A stretch of 64,000 bases of DNA from Siphonodentalium dalli. Lineage: Eukaryota; Mollusca; Scaphopoda; Gadilida; Siphonodentaliidae. The translations under genes and the position numbers were made by a program. This document shows, one piece after another, positions 46,331 to 58,186 of the stretch (its first letter is position 1; each line of letters starts with the position of its first letter). The notes beneath the pieces are model-generated. The model saw only the letters and a program-made list of their open reading frames with translations. It made no database searches and had not been told where the DNA came from. The stretch covers positions 118,306,754 through 118,370,753 of the forward strand of contig CP136061.1 of assembly GCA_032622095.1 (NCBI GenBank). The letters are read 5' to 3'.

Positions 46331-46689
46331 TTAAAAGATGCATAATCAGAACAAACGTTCGCAAATTAATATTTCTTAGGCTTCTTAGTCAGAGTGATCA
46401 GATATCAATATTTGAAATCTATTATATTTCACCATCAGTACTTTTTAGTGGCCTGGTAAAAAGTCGATGAGAAGACGGCCCCGAACCAAACTGCGGATGA
46501 AGATGGATAACTCTAACATCCAAGTGGCTTTTGTGTGTCAGATATTTGACAAACTGGCCAAATTTTGTTGAACAAAATGGTCAGCATTATTTTTGGGCAT
46601 TTAATCAATTCTGATAACTGAAGTGGCATTTCAAAAAATGTTGTTGTTGTCGAATATGGGGACCATCGAAATGGATTGAGTACCTTTAA
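46331..46689. mobile_element. TTAA MITE, family B, copy 3 (diverged)
   Basis: Between TTAA at 46331-46334 and at 46686-46689. The right end ATGGATTGAGTACCT matches family B; the left end (AAGATGCATAATCAGA) is diverged. The interior shares 'agtcgatgag', 'gatggataactctaa' and 'tgttgttgt' blocks with the other copies. Confidence 0.75.
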
Positions 46690-46772
46690 TAAAGCTGAAG
46701 GTGTCATTAATTGTCACTACATTTTGGTGCGATGGGTACCCAGCTTACAAGTGTTTTGGGTACCCACCTTAC

Positions 46773-46853
46773 CTTCTCTGTGTATTCAGCACACATTTGA
46801 TAACAAAATCTTTCAACTGACCACATGGTGCATGATCTTTAAAACTATTATTC
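46773..46853 (-). other. weak exon-like segment
   Basis: Minus strand: 81 bp open in one phase (NNSFKDHAPCGQLKDFVIK...), ending at a good donor GAAG|GTAAGGTGG. The acceptor side (gataacgaggcag) lacks a pyrimidine tract, so this may be chance. Confidence 0.2.
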
Positions 46854-47093
46854 CTGCCTCGTTATCATAAATGCGTGTTTATTGGCAACATAATTCAAAG
46901 AAATGGGATAAATTCTATAACTCACAAAAGGCCAGTATGGGTGCACAAAATACATTTTTGTAAAATTGGGTAACCAACACCAAAATCTAACACGACCACA
47001 AAATATATACCTGTGTTTAAGGCAATGATAGGCAAAAAACAGAGGAGAGGCGGTGATACTTTTATTAAATTATTTCTTTAGTTTTTTTTTCGC

Positions 47094-47112
47094 TGGGGGG
47101 GGGGGGGGGGGG
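47094..47112. repeat. poly(G) tract
   Basis: A run of about 18 G after 'cgct'. Its length is likely unstable. Confidence 0.9.
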
Positions 47113-47254
47113 ACCTACCAGATGCTTAACAACTTGTGAAATCATCTCTACTTGATCAAGTGTGAATCAAAGGTATTTAATACTGATGTCATGACTAAAA
47201 AAAATTAAATTTGTTATATGCCTTGATCGATAAGAATACATGCTATCATAATGA

Positions 47255-47437
47255 ATAACCCTTTCATGACAGGAGCTGCGCTGGAACGGTATGAAAAACC
47301 CTGTGCCAGTGCAGTTTCATGGGGAGCCTCGCATATATCATATAATTTATTGGCTCAAGTTATGTACATGTATAAAAGAATGCACTCGCACAGGGTTTTC
47401 ACAAAATTTCAAGAAACTCCAGTCATGAAAGGGTTAA
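47255..47437. mobile_element. TTAA-type MITE with CCCTTT ends, short copy
   Basis: The ends CCCTTTCATGACAGGAG and its near-complement (CTCCAGTCATGAAAGGG) lie between ATAA and TTAA. Inside, 'ccctgtgccagtgca' pairs with 'tgcactcgcacaggg', related to the 50116 palindrome. CCCTTT ends plus TTAA are piggyBac-like. Confidence 0.7.
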
Positions 47438-47546
47438 GTGGGAAGTAAAGAACTAGAAACCATGATTGTGTTTAATGTATTTGCCTTTAGGCTGGTATGA
47501 CTGCTAATGGCTCTTTCCATGTCTGTTTTGAACTTTTCTGTGCATT

Positions 47547-47830
47547 TTAAAGATGCATAATCTGATTAAGCGCCCCCTCGTTTACTATTTATTTGAATTT
47601 GGGGTAAAAACTATTTGATTCGAGTCAAGGAACCCACCTATCATAGCTCAGAGTTATTAGATATTAATTTTTGAAAACTATTAATTTTTACCATCGAGAC
47701 TTAATAGTGGCCCAGTAAACAGTCGATGAGCGACAGAATTGGACCAAATGGCAGATGAAGATGGATAACTCTAAAATCAAGAGGCTATGTGCTGATAATA
47801 AGGCCAAATTTAGGTTTCACTAGGGAAAAG
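47547..47830. mobile_element. family B MITE, partial copy 4
   Basis: Starts after TTAA with AGATGCATAATCTGATT and shares 'gattcgagtcaaggaacc', 'agtcgatgag' and 'gatggataactctaaaatca'. The right terminus is missing. Confidence 0.65.
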
Positions 47831-48496
47831 AAAATCGGGGAAAGCTAAGTTTTTCATGGACAACATGGCGAAAGTCCCCTAAAATCCAAGTTGAGCTTTT
47901 TTGAAATATCTTGATTTTTCTGAGTGGTTCAAATTCTGAAGCATTTCCATCAGGCCGTATGCGAATGCAGTCATATATAGATCAAATAGTTCCAAATTCT
48001 TACAACCTTGAGATATACACAAACAATGCTTAGTCGTGAAACATATTAGTAGAATGTATGTCCCAAAATGGCCAAAATAGAATGGAAATAAAATTTTGTC
48101 AAAAATCGAATAGCTAGTCCCATAAGAGTGACAACACGCTCAAAATGTGTGAGGAACAATTGATGTGAAGTATAAGAGAAACATTATATCGGGGATTTAC
48201 GAAATTCTCTCTAATATATATAGTGATATAGTGATTTTCCGATAATCGGAATCGGCGATTAGCACTCGGCGATGTCAAGGTTATAATAATTGTGAGTTCA
48301 TTAGAACGAACGTAGCCATTAACTTCAGTGTTATGAATAGCCAAACATACAAACAATATAAAAATAGGAATGCATGATGGACCGCCGGCGGTTCCTAAAA
48401 AGAAGGAATTCTATTGTTACAGAAACTAAGTTTCAGCAAACTTCCAGAGTGTGGATAACAATCAAAAAATTAGCCCCCCCCACCCCCCCCCCCCAC

Positions 48497-49826
48497 TAGA
48501 GATGGGCGGTACTCGGTATTTACCGTGCGATATCTGTATCAGCGTAATACCATTTTTACCGTACCGAATCAAAACTAAAAATACCGTATTTTCGGTAATG
48601 AAATTATTCATGTGTTGCCAACATATGTGCGTCACCTTGTCACCGCGGCCGTGACATGCATGAATTGTATGACCATTTCAAACGTAAGCAACAAGAATCG
48701 GATAATTATGATAACTCGGTGTAACAAGTCGGTACTGCATGTGTTAGTCTATAATATCAACCTTGTTACATCAAGGGCACAGCTGCCCGACGGCATCTTT
48801 GATCTTTACAACATATTAATGACAATGTAACTAACATCATGAGATATGACTACTCACAGCTGGAGCATTATGTGTCAATTTCGGTATCCTTCCAAATGGA
48901 AAATGCGTGGGCAACTCGGTATCTGTGTCCCAAGTTGGATCGAAGCATGTGGAATCGAAGCACGTGTTATGGGGGGGCTCCCCGTTCACAACAAATTGAA
49001 AACCCCACAGGTTACTTTATAATTAGACGGTGATGCAATAGCGATTGATATACGCATTGCAGATTTTTTATACAACCTGATCTTGCCAATTGCAAATAGC
49101 ATATCTTGGAAAGTTGTGCACAAATATGTTTATTTCCTACTATAAATTACTTTATTAAACATATATATACTTACCGGTTTATTATACATATGTGCCTATA
49201 TCAGACAAAAAAGATCGCGTGTTAACTTTAAATTAACACTTGGGCATCGTGTGTAACAGGTAGCTTGCCTGCTGCAAATAAGAGGGACTCTTAAATTGTA
49301 TACATGAATGGTATATCACGCTGCAAGGAGGAGAATATGAACCCGCGGGTTTGGGCATCTGCAGTTCGGAAATTGTCATGGCCGGTTTGCCTATTTCATG
49401 ACATCGCGCCAACGTTCATAAATTTGTGAATTGTGATCACTGATTACTACTCACAATTCTATTCACTCATGGAAATGTTACGAAAATCAATTGACACGAA
49501 AAAATATTGTAGTCATGCTCTTACTCTTTTCAAATCAGTGCGACGACATGCGTGTAAATCATCAAAGAGATTTGTGAATATTACTTAATTACGTAGGTAA
49601 TTTTGTTGCCTAATTTAGGTATTGTCATGAATGTAGTAGATCCGTGGACCGTGGTCATATATACATGTATATTGTTCAGCTAAAAACTTGAATTACAATA
49701 ATTTACTGGGAATATCTGCTTTGATCTTATTATTTAATAGCAATACCGATTACTGTACCGATACAGAGGTAAATCAACGAAAATTTACTGATACCGAGAT
49801 TGAAATTTCAATACCGCCCATCTCTA
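48497..49826. mobile_element. non-autonomous hAT-like element, 1.33 kb
   Basis: Terminal inverted repeats TAGAGATGGGCGGTA and TACCGCCCATCTCTA are exact over 15 bp. Subterminal CGGTAT motifs repeat at both ends (ctcggtatttaccg; ataccgagattg). TA/CAG-GATGGG ends are typical of hAT elements. Both flanks are C-rich (ccccccac; cccccccc), consistent with an 8-bp target duplication inside a poly(C) tract. No transposase frame is present. Confidence 0.75.
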
Positions 49827-50092
49827 CCCCCCCCCCCCCCCCCCCACCCAGACATTTCAGGACTCAGAACAAATTAAATAATTGTAATAGTAATAGTGAG
49901 TTTCATTCTGCAGTCACCACACGATAAGTGATAGCCTGTACTAGTAACATCTAAGTATACTCATGTTGTCAGAATCTCTATGATGCACAATCAAAGGTTG
50001 TTTAACCTTTGGTTGTCGATTAAACTGTGTAAAAAAAACACGGTATTCAATAATACCTGGCAATTTCCTACATCCAAAATAAATAAAGGAGA

Positions 50093-50344
50093 TTAACCCT
50101 TTACCCAACAGAACGGCCCTGTGCCAATGCATTCTCTTATATATGCGAGTCGACCTATGGTCGACTCGCATATATAAGAGAATGCATTGGCACAGGGCAT
50201 AACTGTAACTACCACAATGTGGTCAAGGAGCCGGTTCCAATGATATCCATATTTGTATGGTTCTATTGAGACAGACCGAAGATATTTTAGGCTGTTGAAG
50301 CTTTATTTGGCCGGTTTTGACCGTTTTGTTGGGTAAAGGGTTAA
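50093..50344. mobile_element. TTAA MITE with CCCTTTACCC ends, carrying an 83-bp palindrome
   Basis: The element (50097-50340) lies between TTAA sites, with 20-bp ends CCCTTTACCCAACAGAACGG and CCGTTTTGTTGGGTAAAGGG. These are piggyBac-like in form. Its left third is the perfect palindrome at 50116-50198, which overlaps the inner end of the TIR. Confidence 0.85.
50116..50198. repeat. perfect 83-bp palindrome
   Basis: 40-bp arms starting 'gccctgtgccaatgcattct' are exact complements around the 3-nt centre 'tat', which is flanked by GTCGAC hexamers. The same core is found, with mismatches, twice inside the element at 9381-9849 and, degenerate, at 47300-47400. Confidence 0.95.
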
Positions 50345-51835
50345 TCGACGACGGAAATGGTAATCAAGTATCGGCTTTATCAACGGTTCGTCAATTATAC
50401 GATTAATCGTGGCACCTCTAAGCTTGCGTTCATGTTTTGAGAAGCCCGAGAAAACCGATATCGAATACAACAGTTTGCCTTCAAAATCGTCATTGTTTTG
50501 GCTCAGTCTTTTATTTCATATCCGTTTCTGCAAAATTAATTTGAAGTTTCCCTTTGAATTGGTGTCTTCGGTTCGAGAATTGTGAATCAAACAATATTGA
50601 GTGCATTTTGTTTCGGCTGAAATATTGTTACAGCATTCAATTATTTCCATGATTGTGAAATATCTATATAACTGTTGTGAAAACATTATATAACTCAGAA
50701 AGTTCAACTCGGATTTTAGGGAACTTTACGTGAGACATCTGTGATGTTATGGCTAAATATAAAAAAAATCAGATCCCCCCCCCGATTTATTTCCTTACTT
50801 TTCCACTTTCATGTCTTATGTGCCTGGACTATAAAGGGAGACTGTATGCCAATTTCAATAAATTACAGATAACAACACAGATCTACTTTCGACAAGAAAA
50901 AGAAAAATAATGAATTTGTGTCGAAGATGTTTACTGTAAATGTTCAGGTTAAAGACATATTATGGATTTGTTCGAGTTTATGAAAAGTTAGTATTCAGGT
51001 GTTATGCCAACCTGGAGAATGTAGTATTCTACTAACAGCGCTGAAAATTTCAAAGAAATCGACCATACCACTCAATAGAAAACATCAAAACTAGGCTCAA
51101 TTGTAAATATTTACATCTGGATTCGAGATGCAACAATCGGCGACAAACAAACAAAAATGATTTTGCCATCCAGAGTCAGTGCATTTAATTAATATATCAG
51201 AATGATGGTAGGTGTTAACAATTTGGATTAATATTCGTAAAAAGAACAACTTTGAGTAAGAATATTCTCCATTTCTATTGGATCACCCTACTGGAGTGTT
51301 TCACATCTCTTTAACAGGTTATCATAAAATTAATTTTTATAATTTAACTTATATTTACCATAGTTTATGAATCACTCCATAAAATACACATGTAAGTTTA
51401 GAATTGCCCTGTAACGATGTAATCATGCAAATTAATTGGACAGTCAATTTAACAACATTTTGCACAGACCGAATACAAATTTATGACACCCACTGAAAGT
51501 GACTACAATAAAATTTACAAATTTCTGGGACAAGTACTTTTGTATGCATATAATGTAGCATTTTATTTATTATATGCGATACATTTTCCTGAAAATTGTA
51601 CAATAATATTCTCGATGAAAAGTTAGTGTTCAAATTTTATTGCATCAAGTAAATCAAATCTCGGCATGACACCAAAGGCAAAGGAAGCCACATCAGAAGT
51701 GGAGAGTACCGTCTGATGAGAGAACAGGCTGACAGATGGTAGGGCTCAATTTAACAAGATTCGCATCACAATTTGTGATGCAATTTCCAATTTTTGCAAC
51801 CAATTTACAATGAAAAAACATGCATTAGTAGGGAA
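50345..51835. other. non-coding, no recognised feature
   Basis: AT-rich with short frames only. Confidence 0.4.
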
Positions 51836-51839
51836 TACT

Positions 51840-52240
51840 ATACATACACAGAACGACACGATACGCGGAAGGATAGCTAGCGCCTCGAGTTCTATCCTTC
51901 TGTGACACTGTATCAAGAAACCCATTTACACATCGTGTCATTCTGTGTTTATTACATGCTTTGCGTCCTAGAATCCGTGCAGTAAACATACAGACTTAGA
52001 AAGGTTTATTTAGGCACATAGAGGGCGTGTTTTGTCATGTGTGATGATGGTTTTATTTTATAGTTCCGGTTCCATGTTTGAGGCGAATGTCATGTACGTT
52101 ATTTTACGTCAACGAGATGCATATGGAACGTACGTTCAATAATGCATATGGAACATACATTCCATACGTATCTGTAAATATGGAACAGCAATAACACTGT
52201 ACTTCTGGGAACAAGCTTGTAATAAATAATCTACCCAGTA
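51840..52240. repeat. left long inverted arm (~400 bp)
   Basis: From 'acacagaacgacacgata' through 'ttgcgtcctagaatccgtgc', 'atggaacgtacgtt' and 'gtacttctgggaacaagc'. This is the diverged inverse of 55236-55646. Confidence 0.75.
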
Positions 52241-52559
52241 ATGCAAAATTGTATCCAAATTAAAACGATTACATTGACCCATTGGTCTACATTGCACTGC
52301 ATACACTGTTAACTAGTGGTTACTTATAGGCATGACATCGGGGCATAGTACTGATTACATACACACCATACCTGTCCCGCGCTTTGGCGATTCGATTCGT
52401 CGATGAAAGTAAATAAATATCAAGGTTAGACGATAAATCACCTACCACATATGTCTGGCCAATAAAGCTACTCTATGGCATGCATGGCCCTCTATCTAGC
52501 TAAAGTGTTGTTATTCTGCACAGGCTGTGGTTGTTTCACCAAATAAAACAAGCAGTCAT

Positions 52560-53240
52560 CGACAGTGGTGGCCCCAGCCTAGATGGGCAAGGTTGAGGAA
52601 GAGCATTTTCAAAATATGCTGAAAAATAATTGAAATCAGTTAATATTTGTTTGAGATATCCTAAGATCCATTTCAAGTTGCTTCTCCCAAAACAAAATGA
52701 AAATCAAATGGCAATAACTCCAGTGAAAAGTGTGTGGCTGGGATGGTTCACGGTCTTGTTTCTTGGTGCTGCTTGTCGAAAAATGATGATCAAAGGAACA
52801 TAACTCTTGTGAAAATGTCTGGCCAGGCCTAGATTGCAAACTCCAGATCTGGTCTTGCTCGTAAACTAAAATACCGAAAATCGTTCAAATTCTTTGATAA
52901 CTGTTCAACATAAACCCCACACAATTTTTCCCTGGATGCTATACACCAAAAAATGACTCAAAGGGCCATAACTATGGCAAAAATGTCTGGCCAGACCTAG
53001 TTTGTAAGCTCATTTAAGATATTCCTCTTGTGACAAAGATCAAAAATCTGTAAATAATTTTTCAAAATAACACCCGGACAACTTTTCGAAGGTGCTCAAT
53101 GCCAAAAAATGTAAATTAAAAGGTCGTAACCAGTGAAAATGTCAATCCAAGCCTAGTTTGCAAACTCATTTCAAATATTCACCTTGTGAACTCAAATACC
53201 GGTAATAAAAAAATAAAATCTGGATAATTGTTCAATCAAA
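52560..53240. repeat. degenerate ~185-bp tandem repeat
   Basis: Three to four units around 'aaaatgtctggccaggccta' with 'gattgcaaactc' and 'gccataactatggc'. This is another repeat style familiar from molluscs. Confidence 0.6.
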
Positions 53241-53534
53241 CTCATGGACATCATTTTGGGACGAACTGAACACAATTATATAAATATTTGACTCCAACTT
53301 AATGATGACCTGTATGTTTTTATTTAAAAGGTGAACCAAATATCAAAAGATTCTTTTGAAGATTGCTCCATTTAGCATTTATACAACATGAATATTATGA
53401 TTTCTAAGCCAAATGAAAGTGTCAATGACACTGACACTATTGCTAAATTTGGATTTGGTATAATATCATGTGTTTAATACAGTCAATGGATGTTATTAAT
53501 ATAAACAAGAATGCTTTATTTAATTGGAATTAAT

Positions 53535-54730
53535 TTTAGCGATTAAGAATGTCTTTTCCGATATATCGGTTGCAGAATGGAATATACCTTAGGTTAACAG
53601 TTAACCGCTGCAAGCCATATCTGGCACATTAGGAGCAAACTCCAATTCTTCATTCCTTAAGCCGAAGTCAGCCTAAAAAGGAAATAAATGTTCATGTTGA
53701 TGTATATACTTGTAGTTTACTACCAAATTATTGTTTTCTTCTTTATATATACAACTAGCAGGTGGATCGACCCGACTTCGTCCGGGCTGTTTCCCCTCTG
53801 CTTTTTGGCGAATTGCGCGATTTGACATTGAATTGTCCATTTTGAAGGTCAAGGTCAGGTGGGGTCACGATTTGACCCGCCCAAAACACTGCCCGGACAA
53901 AAGAACCCGACAAAAGTACCCTTCAAAATCAATCCGGTTTTACCCGATTTGACCTTGAATTGATGATTTTGAAGGTCAAGGTCAGGTCGGGTCACGATAT
54001 GACCCATCCAAAACTCAGTCGACAAACGTAACCCCATGTATCAAATTTCGTGGAAATCCCGTCAAAATTCGCGATTTGACCTTGAAATGACCCAATTTCA
54101 AGGTCACGTCGCACTGGCAAATTAATAGGCCCATACCACTCCACGGCCGAAAGTACCCCGACATACCAAGTTTCATCGAAATCCCGTGATATTCGGGTGT
54201 TTGACCTTGAAATGACCCATTTCAAGGTCACATTGCACAGGCAAATTAATAGGCATATGCCACTCCCCAACCGAAAGTACCCACACATACAAAGTTTCAT
54301 CGAAATCCCGTGATATTCGGGCGTTTTACGTTGAAATTACCCGATTTCAAGGTCAAGGTCACGTCGCACGGGCAAATTAATAGGCCTATGTCACTTCCCC
54401 GCAGAAAATACCCCCCACACACCAAGTTTCATCAAAATCGGGTCGACACACACACAGACAGATCTTCCAAAATATATAATAGATAATCTTTACATATAAT
54501 CAAACCATATATCCATGTTTCATAACTTGAAAATAAATTGAATAACAAAATTTAAACAATTTAATGAAAATAAAACGAAAAGATGACCGAAAAAAAAGTT
54601 TCCAATGGGTGGGGATCTGAAATAGTGTTGTAGGTTTTCAAGAAAATATGTAATGCGGCTAAAATAGGCATATAATTACCATTTGCAATGTGGAAAGTTT
54701 CAAATTTGACAACTAGAGCAATTTATTGAT
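53535..54730 (-). repeat. repeat D, copy 3, split by a Helitron
   Basis: Homologous to 45190-46075 on both sides of the insertion: 'agcaaactccaattcttcat' before, and 'aaccatatatccatgtttca' after. Its continuity across 53755-54483 defines the Helitron borders. Confidence 0.8.
53755..54483 (-). mobile_element. non-autonomous Helitron H8 with empty-site support
   Basis: On the minus strand it starts TCTATTATATATTTTGG (54483 downward) and ends with the hairpin CCCGGACGAAGTCGGG and CTAG (53758-53755). The flanks are A and T, the canonical Helitron target. It belongs to the class of H6 and H7. The uninterrupted repeat at 45,830-45,890 acts as the empty site and shows no target duplication. Confidence 0.9.
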
Positions 54731-55235
54731 CGATCATTTTTAGTAAATCAAGTTTCGCATAATGTCAGTGCTGAGTTGCATTAGCCTATTTTGTAGTATC
54801 TTATCATTTACATTTATTTACGTTGACATTTGAATAATTTTGTGTTATTTGCAAACTCCTAGTCTCGGTTGTGACAGAGTTCAAAATGATGTTGGAAAAA
54901 TATCAAAGACGGCACAATAAATGAGCCCTTCAAGAAACATATCATTCCGAGTTGATAATAAATAAATATTTATGAGGAAGCATTGGAATGCCCAGACATG
55001 ACAGAGAATCAACAACATAATAGTACGAGCATCACCAACTTAATTAAATGCCTGACACGTTGTCAAAGGGAGACACACCTTTGCATTGTTATCACTTGGC
55101 TGAGTGGCCATACCTATATCAATATTATGCTCACTTCATGACAAGTGAATGTCAGTATCACCCCTGTGTACGTGGTATCAACAAAGCTGAGGGTATCACC
55201 AAAGCCGAGAAAATGGGAAACTCATTTTCAAGTTT

Positions 55236-55646
55236 ATTACACGCTTGTTCCTAGAAGTACAGTGTTATTGCTGTTCCATATTTCAAATCCGTATGGAACG
55301 TACGTTCCATACACATCTCTTTGACATAAAATGATGTACACGACATTCGCATCAACCATGAAACTGGAAATATTTAAATAAAAGAATCATCACACATGAC
55401 AAACACGCCTTGTATGAACCTAAATAAGCCTTCTAATCCTGTATTTTTAATGCACGAATTCTAGGACGCAAAGCGAGTAATAAACACAGAACGACACGAT
55501 GTGTAAATGGGTTTGTTGATACGGCACTCGTGCTGTCGCGGAAGGATAGAATGAGAGGCGCTTGCGCCTCGATTCTATCCTTCCGCGACAGCACGGATAC
55601 TCGTACCGTATCGACAAACCCATTTACACATCGTGTCGTTCTGTGT
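55236..55646. mobile_element. right long inverted arm with 163-bp palindrome
   Basis: The inverse of 51840-52240. Its outer part (55484-55646) is an imperfect palindrome: 'acacagaacgacacgatgtg' with its complement, 'gctgtcgcggaaggataga' with its complement, and a 'gcgcttgcgcc' centre. With the left arm it frames 3 kb that contains the repeat D copy and Helitron H8. Two independent opposite insertions are an equally good explanation. Confidence 0.7.
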
Positions 55647-55649
55647 ATA

Positions 55650-57410
55650 TATGATATGGGGATATGTTTGTTTCTGATCATAAAACAGACAATGAACATT
55701 GTCTGTCCACACAAAGCAGGAGTCTTTATCCACCAGTTTTCCAAATCAGTTTTCCCAGATCAAACCATTTAATATATCTTTTGGCGAAACTTTTTTCAAT
55801 AGTGTTTTTGCTCACTCAAATTTTCGAGAACATCCACCCACTAGTATAGTTCCTGGACTTCCACGCTTCCAAAACATATGCCGGTATATAGTTGTATCTG
55901 TCAATGAAGCATAGGATAGAACAGAATTTTAAAAATCAGTTTCGTTCTCAAAATCCGCGCAATATGCAGGGACCACTGTCGGTTCAGAAAGATGTTAACA
56001 TCGCAGATGAAGATGTCACCAAACGCTGAGCTTCTGTGCAGTAAAATTTGTATCACTTAAGGAGTTCTGATGAGTTTTAAAGTGTTTGTATGTGTATCTG
56101 AGGCTGATCAATTGGACTGTGAATGTCATCTGAAATATGAATCCATAACATAGGCGAAATATTGTGTGCATATCTATTATGAATGTAATTCAATTGAAAT
56201 TAATTGAACATCCATCAAGCATTCAGATTTGCGATGCCTTGATCACACACAGTGAATACTATCGTTCGTATGCATGCAGCTAACCGGATATTCGTTTAGT
56301 ATTAACATGCTTGGAGTTTGTATATAGACCACACATGCAGGACGATAGGATGATTTTTTATAATTATGTTTATTTTACAGACTTTATGACTCGTTACCAC
56401 TCGAGTAGACTGTTACGCGACAATGAAATGACAATGAATCATCTTATCGAATACGCATATATCGTATAGCTACAAACTATACAATTATGATTTTTAAAGA
56501 GTCATCAGATAATATTGTAACGATTCTATGTTAACCCGACACATCCATACACATATGATCGCAATGTGCTATTTGTGGAACATGTGTGTGCCTTCTTATC
56601 TGGAGATCGATGGGCCTATTTATTGTGTCTATATGTAGCACATGTATAGTCAACTTACCAAGATACAAAACCATGTTTAAACAGAATCAAACCCGACCAT
56701 GCAGTTTTGATAAATGAACGTATCTTTGCGAAGGTGCCCAGGGGGTCCTCTAATGTAAGCCCACTAGTCCCAAGATTTTGTGTCAAAACAATCACCCTCG
56801 CCCTGGGCTTACACAGTACTAGTAGATAGTCAATGCAGCTACTCACAGCTTGTGTTTTCGGTTTGGCACCTCAGATAGCATCCTCAGTCAATTGCTGCCT
56901 GAATTTAAATAATAAATCTGTATTACCCTATTGTAGTCCTGAAAAAAGTGGCTTTCATATGACATTTGTTTCTTTTATCTTTTATTTTGTAGATCTTGAT
57001 AGGCCTCAATGAGTCAATTATTAAGACATATTTGTTGGTCTTAGCAAGCAGCAGTCTACGATAATCGAAAATCGGTCGTCAATAATCAATTATAATCGAT
57101 TAATCGTGCCTATTATCAATAACAGTGGAAGTATTCCATAATATGGCCTATTGGCTGGGTGTTGGTTAAACAACTCGGCTGGTGTAATTTTTACGTTAAT
57201 AATGTGCACCGTAAACCACCGGTAATCACTAATAAGCACAAACCATGGGAACAGCTCAAACTTGACTTTCTCAAGTTGAAGTAAAAACAGCACAAACCTG
57301 AATTTAACTCTTTTAGTCTTTTAGATTTTCCATTCCCTATTAGAGGAATCATATGCATCAGTATGTCACACACAATTCAGTTTCAATTGATACAAGGCAA
57401 GCAATGTATA
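55650..57410. other. non-coding, weak exon-like traces only
   Basis: On the minus strand an acceptor-like 'tttaaattcag' (about 56,902) and a donor GTAAGTTG (56,652) occur. However, every phase after the acceptor closes within about 10 codons, so no exon is called. Confidence 0.35.
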
Positions 57411-57415
57411 CTCAC

Positions 57416-57499
57416 TGCGATTATTTGTACATCAATTGCTTCACCCATGTCACTGACATCACTGACTTCACTTAAACTTGATACACTACGAAAATCATC
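57416..57499 (-). CDS. candidate internal exon of an unknown host gene
   Basis: Minus strand: acceptor cttttgtttcag, 84 bp open in phase 0, then a consensus donor GCA|GTGAGTATA. The 28 codons read DDFRSVSSLSEVSDVSD and on to AIDVQIIA, a Ser/Asp-rich acidic peptide typical of an unstructured linker. Both splice sites are good and the composition is clearly non-random. I do not recognise the protein. The next exon could be the one ending at 39612 (phase compatible) or one of several weak acceptors nearer. Confidence 0.5.
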
Positions 57500-58186
57500 C
57501 TGAAACAAAAGTTTACCAAAAGCAAATGGATAAATTTATTTTCTCATCACATGTGACAAATATTTGTAGCTCATATATATGTCAAACATCGCATCAATAT
57601 ACCGTAAATTTCGGTGGATAAGTCACATCTTTCTAACCCAATTTCCCATATTAAAATCCACCTGTGACTTATAGACCGGTAAGTCAATGAGGAGCACATT
57701 TTTAGCCAAATTTTGAGGTAAACAACTGGGACAAAATGCCGACGCAAACTAAATCCAACACGATAGGATGATACAATTCAGTATAAAAAAATAAATAAAC
57801 ACCCCAATCTTCACTGTTTGTCTTTATTTTATTCCGTATATGGCATATAAGTGTATAAATGTTTGCATCCTGTACTTGGTTTAAACATTAATTTGGTTAC
57901 ATTCAACATGCTCGGAATTAGGTTAAAATATACTTATGTTGTTTTGTTTACTTTTGATGACTGAATAAAATACTAGACACACGTTAAAATTTAATTATTT
58001 CTGGTTTATTATATTAAAGTTATGTAGAACACACCAGTGGGGTGATCACATAGAAATGGAATAAAATCTTGATCAAAGTACCGGTAGTTATTTTTACAAA
58101 TTTATAAACCAAATTGACAATGCACATCGTTTTGACAGGGAGCATTACAAAGTCCAAACAAGGGGTACGCATATAAGATGCTTTTG

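Noticed and set aside
55433-55772. Two 80-103 codon frames on opposite strands with matching peptides
   Set aside because: Both translate the 163-bp palindrome and its flanks.
57600-57700. 'accgtaaatttcgg...gtgacttatagaccgg' dispersed-element look-alike
   Set aside because: It resembles a common dispersed repeat, but only one copy is here and I see no termini, so no element is called.
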